The position numbers and the translations under genes were made by a program. DNA of 64,000 nt from Bidens hawaiensis (Eukaryota > Streptophyta > Magnoliopsida > Asterales > Asteraceae). Under the pieces are notes generated by a model. It worked only from the letters and a program-made list of their open reading frames with translations. It was not told where the DNA came from and made no database searches. Location of the stretch: positions 744,001 to 808,000 of the forward strand of contig JAIQDT010000172.1 in assembly GCA_021521415.1 (NCBI GenBank). Direction: 5' to 3'. Each line of letters opens with the position of its first letter. Within the stretch, counting starts at the first letter, position 1. Shown piece by piece: positions 47,263-57,806 of this stretch.

Positions 47263-47816
47263 TGTTTGATCCCTTGTTTTCAGTCGTTCTAATCAATATC
47301 TTAGATCTAATCTAGATCTATACATTGATACTAATTATATGGATCTAACTCTTTAATACCTTAGCTCGATTGTTATTAGTATGTATATATTATCAATAAG
47401 ATTAATGTGAAGCTTGAGAGAGAGAGAGAATACTTTAAACTTTCTGAATAATGTTAATTCTCTCAAAACTTCAACACTTTACAAGTGAACAGTGGTTCAC
47501 TATTTATAGAAGACGATCTAGTTCGCTAACATCCCCTAGCGAACCAGCATCCCCTTCGTTAAATAACTTAACTTAATGAACCACCCCCTGATTCGTTAAC
47601 ATCCCCTAACGAATCAGGAGGGAATACATTATAACGTCCTAGTTCGTTAACATCCCTAGCGAACTAGACTTAATCTTAACGAACTAGTCTTAGTTCGCTA
47701 ACATTCCTAGCGAACTAGACTAAACATAACGAATTAGATAAATAACATTAAAATATTACATTAAAATAATAAAATAAACATTACAAAGACTCGAGACGCA
47801 AGACCATGCATTAACA
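47263..47816 (-). repeat. C1 5' LTR
   Basis: 554 bp, about 98% alike to the left LTR apart from a small indel near its right end. Confidence 0.92.
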
Positions 47817-47821
47817 CCAGC

Positions 47822-48673
47822 GTACCAGGAGTGGTTCATCCAATCCCTGAAATACCAGAAGGAAGCCACAAGTTGTCCAGATTTGCACCACCTATTTGTG
47901 ATGCTGAAGTCCCAAAACGATTTCAGACCCCCAATATGAAGGTGTATGATGGAACAACTGATCCCGAAGAGCATGTGGCTCAATACAGGGAGAGGATGGA
48001 AATCAATCCAATTCCCGAAAAACTCATGGAGGCTTGTCTATGCAAGGGTTTCGGATCCACACTAACAGAATCTGCATTAAAATGGCTGCTAAGTCTTCCT
48101 CCCTTTTCTGTTACTTCTTTTTCACATTTAGTTAACTTGTTCAACAGCTAATTTTCTTGTAGTAGGAAATTTGAGAAGTTAACTAGTGATTTGTATAGAG
48201 TTGTCCAACCTTATAATGAATCCCTTAGGGATTTTGTTACAAGGTTTGGCAGGGAGGCCCTAGAGATCCCTAGTCTTGATATGGCTACAGCTGTTGAAGC
48301 ATTCAAGATGGAACTTCAAAGTGGCTCCCCATTTTATGACAATCTTGTGATGACCCCATGTAGGACTTTAGATGAAGTCAGAAACAGGGCACTCAGATTT
48401 ATAAGGCTAGAAGATGACAAGAAGATCCAAGAACGGTTAGGAGCTCCAACGAAACAAGAGTCACCTAACCAGAAACAAGGATCCTCATTCAGGAACAACG
48501 AATCAAAGCCGTACTCCAAATTCAACAATCAAAATGTTCGGGTAGTTGAAGAAGGAGAAGATGATGAGGACTACCCAAGTATTTCCGAGTATTGCTTCTC
48601 TGTTGATACCCATGGTTTGATTTGTGCCATGAAGGATCTTGGAGAGAAAGCAAGGTGGCCTCAAAAAAAATGA
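47822..48673 (+). pseudogene. G2 gag core
   Basis: It continues the gag interrupted by C1. Motifs are PKRFQTPNMKVYDGTTDPEEHV, typical of Tat gag, SLRDFVTRFGREALEIP and MELQSGSPFYDNL. A TAA at 48149-48151 interrupts one reading frame that is otherwise open from 47831 to the TGA at 48671. An A8 run at 48663-48670 coincides with a frame change into the protease frame. It packages the RNA in virus-like particles. Confidence 0.78.
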
Positions 48674-49424
48674 GAAAACAACATCCTTCAAAGACAAGTC
48701 CAAGTGGTGTGCATTCCATGAAGACTTTGGCCATCAGACAGAAGGTTGTATTGGTTTAAGGAGGGAAATTGGATACCTCCTAAGCAAGGGTCATTTCAAA
48801 GAGCTCTTGGGAAGAAAAAAGTCTAGGATCCAGGATCCTGAAGATATACCACAGAAAGCAACTCCGCCCGCACCAGACGCACAAGTAATCAACTTCATCT
48901 CCGGTGGCTCAGATATATGCGGTACTTCTTTCTCCTCAGCAAAAAGACACGCCAAAGAAACAAAGTTGGAGAATGGAGAACGACCAGTCATATCCACTAC
49001 TTTGACGTCTGACAAAAGAATCTTCTTTAACGAAGAAGATAAGACAAGCATCCAGGATCCTCACCACGACAGTTTGATTATAACTTTATTTATTGCTAAC
49101 CATTATGTGCGCAGGATCCTAGTCGATTGTGGAAGCTCGGTCAATATCATCCAACATGACGTACTACAGAAAATGAACATCCCGGACTCGGAAATCGTCC
49201 CGGGAACGTCGGTGCTAGTGGGTTTCAGTGGTGAAACTAAGAAAACATTGGGGGACATCAAACTCCCAATATACATCGAAGGGTTAAACTCTTACCAAAA
49301 GTTATGTGTTATTGACAGTCTTTCTTGTTGCAATGTTATTCTTGGCAGGCCTTGGATACATGGAATGAAGGCTGTAGCCTCTACTTACCATCAGTGCATC
49401 AAACTACCAACTCCTTGGGAGTAG
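48639..49424 (+). pseudogene. G2 protease region
   Basis: Contains a gag tail with a Cys/His pattern (WCAFHEDFGHQTEGC) and an aspartic protease with RRILVDCGSSVNII as catalytic loop (D-C-G in place of the usual D-T/S-G, as is frequent in plant Tat elements), LVGFSGE and NVILGRPWIHGM. It ends at TAG 49422-49424 through a frame change near 49412, after which RT lies in another frame. Confidence 0.78.
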
Positions 49425-49429
49425 TAAGG

Positions 49430-52400
49430 ATAGATGGTGACCAAGTGGAAGCCAAGAATTATTATTCTTCATCAATGAAGCCGACAGCTAAACAAACAGT
49501 AGCATAGCAATTACAGGAACATCCTAGGGACGTGCTGGAAGCTCGGGAGCGAGATGTAAAAGAAGTATCTTTTGATCCTGAAGATCCAGACATGAAGGTG
49601 TTCCTAGGATCCTGTATCCCTGACGATATCGAGGAGGATATGGTATCCTTCCTAAAGCGACGAAAATCTACGTTTGCCTTCAGACATTCAGACATGACAG
49701 GTATTTCTAAGGAGGTAATTACTCATAAATTGGGCCTTGATCATTCTATTAAACCCGTCCATCAGAAGCGAAGGAAATTCGCTCCTGAGAGGAACGCGAT
49801 CATACAAGAGGAAGTTAAAAAACTTCTTAAGTTCGGTATGATCAGAGAGGTTAAGTATCCTCGATGGTTGGCTAATGTGGTTGTTGTTTCTAAAAAGAAT
49901 GGAAAAAGGAGGGTGTGTGTCGATTTTACCGATTTAAACAAGGCATGCCCCAAGGATCCTTTCCCATTACCACATATAGACTCCATGGTGGATGCAACGG
50001 CAGGGCATGAGATGCTTACCTTTATGGATGCTTCCTCTGGATTTCAACAAATTCAGATGGAACCATCTGATCAAGAGGATACAACATTCATGACTCCTAC
50101 TGGCATATATTGTTATATTGCTATGCCGTTCGGACTAAGAAATGCAGGGGCAACATATCAAAGATTGGTCAACACGATGTTCAAGGATCAGTTAAGCAAA
50201 ACCATGGAAGTCTACATAGATGACATGGTAGTGAAGTCGAAGAGGGCTAAGGATCACCTTAGAGATCTTGAAGAAGCATTCAATATCCTTGACCAATATA
50301 ACATGAAATTGAACCCGCCAAAATGCCATTTTGGTGTTAAGGCTGGAAAGTTTCTACGATATATGGTGACCAAAAGGGGAATAGAAGCGAGCCCCGAGCA
50401 AATAGAAGCCATCATTAATTTAAAGTCTCCTGTAAATGCTAAAGATGTCCAGAGACTAACGGGAACAATAGCTGCTCTCAACAGATTCATTTCCAGATCC
50501 TCAGAGAAGTGCAAAGACTTCTATGATATCTTGAGGAAAAATAAAAAGTTTGAATGGACTCAAAGGCATGACGATGCACTAAAGGCTCTTAAGGATTATC
50601 TATCCTTATCGCTTGCTTTGATGAAGCCAATAGATGGTGAGCCGCTGACCCTGTACTTAGCTGTGTCAGGTAATGCAATCAGTGCTGTTCTGGCCAAGGA
50701 TCATGAAGGACAACAGCACCCAGTATATTATGTAAGTAAAAGCTTGTTAGATGCAGAGGTCAGGTATTCTCACCTTGAAAAATTAATTCTTGCCTTGATT
50801 ATGGCCTCAACCAAGTTGAGACACTATTTTGAAACACATACTATTATTTTAAGAACTAATTATCCCGTTAAGAATGTGCTTAGAAAACCATAATTGTCAG
50901 GAAGGATGGCTAAATGGGTTGTGAAATTGAGTGCATATGATATTCAGTATGAGCCCAGAACAGCCATTAAGTCACAAGCACTTGCAGACTTTGTGGCTGA
51001 TTTCAGTAGTGACATACAAGAGGAAGCTGATTTGGAGGTTCAACATCTAGAAGAAGCCAAGGATCCTTGGATCCTCTTTACTGATGGAGCATTCAACATA
51101 AGAGGAACATGATTGGGTATCCTACTGAAATCGCCACAGGGGGACATAATACCCCAGTCCATTGCGTGTGCATTCCAAGCCACCAATAATGAAGCAGAAT
51201 ACGAAGCTCTGATCGTAGGTTTGCAATTAGCTAAACACATGAGGATCAGGTATCTTCAAGTATATGTAGATTCGTTATTGATGACTAACCACTTTAATGG
51301 CTCATATGATGTTAAAGGTGAAAAACTAATCAACTATCTAGATGTTGTGAAGGAACTATCAAAGTCCTTCGATTCTTTTAGTATTATACAGGTACCAAGA
51401 GAAGAGAATGCTGGGGCAGATGCTTTAGCAAATTTAGCTTCATCATTGAAGATTCCAGAAGATACGAAGATCCCAATCATCCATGTACTCTCACCAGCAA
51501 TAGGAAAACAAGAAGTCGGGGAGATAACAACTGACAAAGATATTGTGCCTTTGGATCCATTATCCTCAAATAATCAAGGATCTTGGATCCTCCCGATCAT
51601 GAAGTTCATTCAAAATGGAGAGATTCCAACCACAGAGAATCCTAAGTCCTTCAAACTTAAGGTATCACAATACATTTTATTAAATAATATTCTGTATAGG
51701 AAATCTCTTGCAGGTCCATACCTGAGATGTATCGAAGATCCTGAAATTCAAGAGGTGCTCAAAGACTTTCACGAAGGAGATTGCGGTAATCATACTGGAG
51801 GTAGAGCCCTATTCTCTAGGATTATGAGAACAGGATACTTCTGGCCTACCATGAAGAGAGATGCCATGGAGTACTCAAAGAAGTGTGATTCATGTCAAAG
51901 ACATGGAAATATTCTGCATCAGCCAGCAGAGCCTATGTATCCTATATCCTCATCATGGCCATTCATGAAGTGGGGCATGGATATCGTAGGTAAGCTACCT
52001 AAAGCACCAGGAGGAAAAGTATTCATGCTTGCAATGACTGATTACTTTTCAAAGTGGATAGAAGCAGAAGCTTTTGTTCAAGTCCGCGAAAAAGAGATGA
52101 TTACCTCCACACCAATTCATCCTCAAGCTAATGGTCAAGGTGAATCAAGTAACAAGATTATTATCAACAACTTGAAGAAGAAACTAGGATCCAAGAAAGA
52201 CAAGTGGGCCGAAGAGCCACCATATGTTCTTTGGGCTGATAGAACAACACCAAAGAATGCAACAGGTCAAACACCTTTCTCATTGGTGTTTGGCTCAGAA
52301 GCTGTAATCTCTACGGAGATGGTGGTTCCTACTGCCATAACAAACATCCGTGATCCTCAAGCCAACAACGAAATCCTTCTCCAAGATCTGGATACTGTTA

Positions 52401-52690
52401 ATGAGCTCAGAGACCTAGCTAAGATCAGAATGGCAGCATATCAGCAAAGGGTGGCTGGGGCATACAACAAGAATATCAGGATTCGAAGATTTCAAGAAGG
52501 AGATCTAGTTTTGAGGAAAGCCTTCCAAAATACAACCAATCCAGCGGATGGAAAGCTAGTACCTAAGTGAGAAGACCCCTACTTGATTGAGTCAGAAGCC
52601 GGAAAGGGGGCATATCACCTGCTGACTATGGAATGCAATAGGTTACCTAGAGCATGGAATGCTATTCATCTCAAGAAATACTTTTTCTAA
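49430..52690 (+). pseudogene. G2 pol: RT, two RNase H domains, integrase (broken)
   Basis: One frame to TAA 52688-52690 with in-frame stops at 49505-49507, 50891-50893, 51110-51112 and 52568-52570. RT: CVDFTDLNKACPKDPFPLP, FMDASSGFQQIQM, catalytic YIDDMVVKS. First RNase H: LYLAVSGNAISAVL, YYVSKSLLDAE. Second, archaeal-type RNase H: ILFTDGA, NNEAEYEAL, YVDSLL with D-E-D, a Tat hallmark. Integrase: HTGG...CDSCQRH zinc site and [13 protein letters not shown] (first Asp), then directly MITSTPIHPQANG; the segment with the second catalytic Asp, present in G1, is absent. GRPWIHGM-to-RT spacing is normal. The enzyme is inactive as read. Confidence 0.85.
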
Positions 52691-53601
52691 TCAGGATCAA
52701 GTATCCATAGAAGGATCAAGGATCCTAAAATTGGTAATATCTATCTGATCACTTATTCATTTTAGATTCTTATTAACTTAGGATAATATATTTTTAACGT
52801 TTCTCTTTTTCCAAGTTTTAAATAAGAATGCAGATTTCAATAAGAGGTTCAATGTCTAAGAGGTTGGCCACCTCTCCTTTACATTTAAGGTACTTTACTA
52901 TTTCCCTTGGCCTAGCCCACGATTGGATATGACCCCCGATGGTCATATCTCCTAAGGTTTAAAGGTTTTCACCTTTCTTATAAATTAGAGTTTCTACACT
53001 CTCGCCTGGAGCGCACGCTATCCAACGTATAGTCCGGGGCAGCGGGACCAGTACACGCTTAGTGGCTGACAATTTCGTTGTCTTCGGCTATATGGAGAAT
53101 CCTACAATTTATGGTAGACGTACCATACCACCAGTTTATAACGTTTTTACGTTATCTCAAGTTTGGGCTAAATCCCGGTTTGGGCGAGTCCCCAGTTAAC
53201 ATCTGTATCTTTGGGCCAGTCCCCAGTTTGGGCTTGTCCCCAGTATTTTGGGCATGTCCCTAGTTTGGGCTTGTCCCCAGTTCACGGGCTTGTCCCCAGT
53301 TACATGGGCTTGTCCCCAGTTGCACGGGCTTGTCCCCAGTTTATTTGGGCTTGTCCCCAGTTTGTTGGGTTTAATCCCAGTTAATATCAAGCATCAGGTA
53401 TCCTAAGTTCAATTACAAGGATCACAAAAGGATCAAAACTTATGGTAACTTAATGGTGTTGGATATACAGCCGGAAGTGAAGTTTCCAAGGAAACTCCAT
53501 TGATATATGACAGTTATATCCAGCTTGTCAAATCTCATCTGTTTTGCAGGAAGTTTGATTTCAAAGGCAAAATGACAGCTGTGATCTTATCACAACCGCC
53601 A
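52691..53601 (+). mobile_element. G2 3' untranslated region with GGGCTTGTCCCCAG minisatellite
   Basis: Non-coding. Between about 53165 and 53390 roughly ten ~20-bp units carry TGGGCTTGTCCCCAGTT with a variable spacer. The same array occurs inverted in G1 (54398-54570). Confidence 0.8.
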
Positions 53602-53614
53602 TTTTGGGGGCAAT
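53602..53614 (+). other. G2 polypurine tract
   Basis: TTTTGGGGGCAAT directly before the 3' LTR, where plus-strand synthesis starts. Confidence 0.75.
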
Positions 53615-54249
53615 TGTTAGTGCATGGAAATTTGACACTGTGGATATGTTATCCTGGCATATAATATGGATCAATTATCCTTAGAATATGTTGCAGATCC
53701 TGTCAGGATCAGTGATCCTCAGTATTTATTATTTATTAACGACTTTCCTTTGTTATCTTGATATTATTGGTAGGTACAACGGCTAATGACCAAGGAAAAC
53801 CTGTAATCTCGCTATCAAGTTAAGAAAATGCGTGGATAATGAAAGAAACAGCTCTAATTATGGAAAGTCTTGATTCTAGGCTAAAATTAGGGATATTTGT
53901 TAATCTTTTCCTATTTAATTGAGATTATGATCGGTTAGGGAAAACACATTGTATACACACACACCAGAGCATTCTCTCTATCACAGCTCGTTCACTTAGC
54001 TATCTTTGCAATACTGATCAATATCTCCACCATTGTAACACCCTTTTTGATTAATAAAGTGGTGATAGACGATTTCTCATCACCCGGGGTTTTTGTGCCG
54101 GCGATCCGAACCAGATCAAGGGCTTTTCCCCGTAACAAATCTGTGTGTTTGTGTTTGCAATTGATACATACTTGTTTTCATCACCATAGCACTAATCCTC
54201 ACATAACAGATTTGGATACATTATCCTTAGCAGATTTTTATCCAAAACA
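53615..54249 (+). repeat. G2 3' LTR
   Basis: 635 bp, TGTTAGTGC...CCAAAACA, paired with the 5' LTR. Confidence 0.93.
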
Positions 54250-55140
54250 ATAAGATCTAAGTTACCATAAGTAATGACCCTTCTGTGATCCTTGTAGAAG
54301 TAATTTAAGGATTTTGATTCCATAAGTCTTGATCTCCGTAATTGAACTTAGAATATCTGTTGCAAACAACTTATAAGATTAATCGGGGTTAGACCCATTA
54401 AGCTGGGGACAAGCCCATTAATAAACCGGGACAAGCCCGTGAAACTGGCGACAAGCCTGTGAACTGGGGACAAGCCCAAACTGGTGTTAAACTGGGGACA
54501 AGCCGAAATAGTTGGGACAAGCCCAAACTGGGAACTGGCCCAAGGATACGGATGCCAACTGGGGACTCGCCCAAACCGGGATTTAGCCCAAACGCGAGTG
54601 ACGTGAAAACGCCAAAACCTTAGCTAACATGAAAATGTTAGAAACCTTTGTCTTGAGATAACGTGAAAAGGTTATATACCTGGTGGTATGGTACGTCTAC
54701 CATAAATCGTAGGATCCTCCATATAGCCGAAGACAACGAAATTGTCATCCAATAAACGTAACTGGTCCCGCTGCCCCGGACTATACGTTGGATAGCGTGC
54801 GCTCCAGGCGATAGTGTAGAAACTCTAATTTATAAGAAAGGTGAAAACATTTAAACCTTAGAGGATATGACCATTGGGGGTCATACCCAATCGTGGGCTA
54901 GGCCAAGGGAAATAGTAAAGTACCTTAAATGTAAAGGACAGGTGGCCAACCTCTTGATCATCGAACATATTACTAGTATCCTGCATTGTTACTTAAAACT
55001 TGGAAAGAACAAATGTTAAGAATATGTTATCCTTAAACTAATAAGAATCTTAAATGAATACGTAATTAGATAGATATTACCAATTTTGGGACCCTTGATC
55101 CTTTAAGGATACTTGATCCTTAGAGGATATTTGATCCTGG
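54250..55140 (-). mobile_element. G1 3' untranslated region, right of G2
   Basis: Non-coding, with the GGGGACAAGCCC array (54398-54570). Sequence near 54620-54960 is homologous to 52850-53150 of G2 in inverted orientation. Confidence 0.8.
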
Positions 55141-57806
55141 TCAGAAAAAGTACTTCTTGAGGTGGATAGCATTCCATGCTCTTGGTAACCTGTTGCCTTC
55201 CATAGTGAGCAAATGATATGCCCCCTTCCCTGCTTCCGACTCGATCAGATAAAGACCTTCCCTCTTGGGTGCTAGCTTCCCATCTGCCGGATTGGTTGTG
55301 TTTTAGAAGGCTTTCCTCAAAACCAGATCTCCTTCTTGAAATCTTTTGATCCTTATATTTTTGTTGTTTGCCCCAGCTACCCTTTGTTAATATGCTGCCA
55401 TTCTGATCTTGGCTAGGTCTCTGAGTTCTTCAACAATATCCAAGTCTTCAAGAAGGATTTCTTCATTGACCTCAGGATCACGGACATTCGTTCTGGCTGT
55501 AGGAACCATCATCTCTGTAGGGATTACTTCTTCTGATCCAAACACCAATGAGAAGGATGTTTGTCCCGTTGCATTCTTGGTGTTGTCCTGTCAGCCCAAA
55601 TAACATAGGGTAACTCTTCGGCCCACTTTCCTTTCTTGGATCCTAGCTTCTTCTTCAAGTTGTTGATGATTATCTTGTTGCTAGACTCCGCTTGACCATT
55701 AGCTTGAGGATGCACTGGAGTAGATGTAATCATCTTGATGCCTCAGCTGTCACAATAGTTAGTGGTTCTTTTTTTGATAAACTGGGAACCATTGTCACAA
55801 ATAATTTCTGAAGGGATACCAAATCTAGTAATAATATTTCTTTTAATGAAAGATATCACCTCTTTTTCGCGTACTTGAACAAAAGCTTCTGCTTCTATCC
55901 ACTTTGAAAAGTAATCAGTCATTGCAAGCATGAATTCTTTTCCTCCTGGCGCCTTTGGTAGTTTACCACAATATCCATGCCCCACTTCATGAAAGGCCAT
56001 GATAAAGATATAGGATACATAGGTTCTGCTGGTTAATGTAGGATATTTGCATGCCTTTGACAAGCATCACACTTCTTTGAGTATTCCATGGCATCTCTTT
56101 TCATGGTTGGCCAGTAGTAACCTTTTCTCAAAATTCTAGAGAATAGGGCTCTACCTCCAGTGTGGTTACCACAATCTCCCTCATGAAAGTCTTTAAGTAC
56201 CTCTTGAATTTTAGGATCTTCGATACATCTCAAGTATGGACCTGCAAGAGATTTCCTATACAGTATATCATGTAATAAAAATGTATTATGATACCTTGAG
56301 TTTGAAAGATTTAGGATTTTTCGTGACTGGAATCTCTCCAGTTTGAATGTATTTTTTGATTGGGAGGATCCAGGATCCTTGGTTGTTTGAGGATGATGGA
56401 TCACAAAGTACGATTTGTTTGTCGGTTGTTATCTCCCCAACTTCTTGTTCTCATATTGCTGGCTAGAGTATATGAAAGATTGTGATCTTCGTGTCTTCTG
56501 GAATCTTCAATGATAAGGCTAAATTTGCCAAAGCATCTGCCCCAGCATTCTCTTCCCTTGGTAGCTGTACAATGCTAAACAATTCGAAGGATTTTGCTAA
56601 TTCCTTCACAACATCTAGATATTTGATTAGTTTTTCTCCTTTAACAGCATATGAGCCATTAAAGTGGTTAGAAATTAACAATGAATCTATATATACTTGA
56701 AGATACCTGATCCTCATGCACTTAGCTAATTGCAAACCTGCAATCAGAGCTTCATACTCTGCCTCATTGTTCGTTGCTTGAAACTCACAGGCTATAGACT
56801 GGGGTAACATGTCCCCTTGTGGCGATTTCAATAGGATAACTAATCCTGTTCCTCTTACATTGGAAGCTCCATCTGTGAAGAGTATCCAAGTATCCTTGGT
56901 TTTTTCTAGTTTTTGAACCTCCAAGTCAGCTTCTTTCTGCATGTCGCTACTGAAATCAACCACAAAGTCTGCGAGTGCTTGTGACTTGATGGCTGTTCTA
57001 GGCTCATACTGAATATCATATGCACTCAGCTTCACAGCCCACTTGGCCATTCTACCTGATAATTCTGGCTTTTGAAGAACATTCTTAACATGATAGTTAG
57101 TTCTCAATATAATAGTATGAGTCTCAAAATAATGTCTTAATTTAGTAGAAGCCATGATAAGTGCAAGAATTAATTTTTCTAAATGAGAATACATGGCTTC
57201 TGCATCTAAAAGACTTTTACTTACATAATAAACAAGATGTTGTTCACCTTCATGATCCTTCACTAGGACAGCACTTACAACATTTCCTGAGACAACTAGG
57301 TACATGTATAAGGATTTTCCATCCACAGGCTTCATCAGAGCTAGAGCTGAGGATAAGTAATTTTTCAAGGCTTTGAGTGTAGTCTCATGCTTTTCGGTCC
57401 ATTCGAACTTCTTATTTTTCCTAAGAATGTTGTAGAAATCTTTGCACTTTTCGGAGGATCTGGAAATGAATATGTTGAGAGCAGCTATTCTTCTCTTCTG
57501 CCTCTGGACATCCTTAGCATTCACAAGGGACTTTAGATTGATGATGGCTTCAATCTACTTGGGGCTTGCTTCTATCCCTCTCTTGGTCACCATATATCCT
57601 AGAAACTTTCCAGCCTTAACACCAAAATGACATTTTGACAGATTCAGTTTCATGTTATACTGGTCGAGGATATTGAATGCTTCTTCAATATCTCTGAGAT
57701 GATCCTCAACTCTCTTTGACTTCACCACCATGTCATATATGTAGACCTCCATAGTTTTGCCTAATTGATCCTTGAACATCATCTTGACCAATCTTTGATA
57801 TGTTGC
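55141..57806 (-). pseudogene. G1 pol fragment: RT end, two RNase H domains, integrase
   Basis: Closely related to G2 pol, opposite strand. It starts inside RT at ATYQRLVKMMFKDQ because T1 is inserted at 57807. The RT active site reads YIYDMVVKS instead of YIDD. A stop lies at 57557-57555. RNase H and archaeal-type RNase H run open from 57524 to 56463 (LFTDGASNVRGTG, NNEAEYEAL, YIDSLL). Integrase pieces follow: HTGG...CDACQRHA (56404-56033), then MTDYFSKW and IICDNGSQF (56063-55743), then MITSTPVHPQANGQAES (55733-55524), each split by frameshifts or stops. The end LKKYFF and TGA lie at 55143-55141. More decayed than G2, as expected for the host of the later insertions. Confidence 0.85.

Larger units (their letters stand above)
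36206..47816 (-). mobile_element. C1: pol-deleted Ty1/copia (SIRE-like) element
   Basis: Flanked by the perfect duplication CCAGC (36201-36205 and 47817-47821) inside G2 gag. LTRs are 36206-36758 and 47263-47816. On minus the order is LTR, tRNA-Met primer site, long gag with two CCHC knuckles, a short RNase H tail, about 3 kb without genes, an env-position gene, polypurine tract (complement of 36759-36773) and LTR. Protease, integrase, RT and most of RNase H are missing. About eight or nine substitutions separate the LTRs (about 1.5%), fewer than between the G2 LTRs. It must have moved with proteins supplied by a complete relative, or lost pol after insertion. Confidence 0.88.
34622..54249 (+). 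mobile_element. G2: Tat-lineage Ty3 retrotransposon, split by C1
   Basis: Complete outline: 5' LTR 34622-35256, primer site, gag, protease, RT, two RNase H domains, integrase, minisatellite 3'UTR, polypurine tract (53602-53614) and 3' LTR 53615-54249. The dual RNase H, the second being of the archaeal-like type, places it in the Tat lineage. By eye about 17 substitutions separate the two 635-bp LTRs (about 2.7%). Several stops and frameshifts and an integrase deletion make it non-autonomous today. GGATCC and GATCC words are remarkably frequent throughout. Confidence 0.9.
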
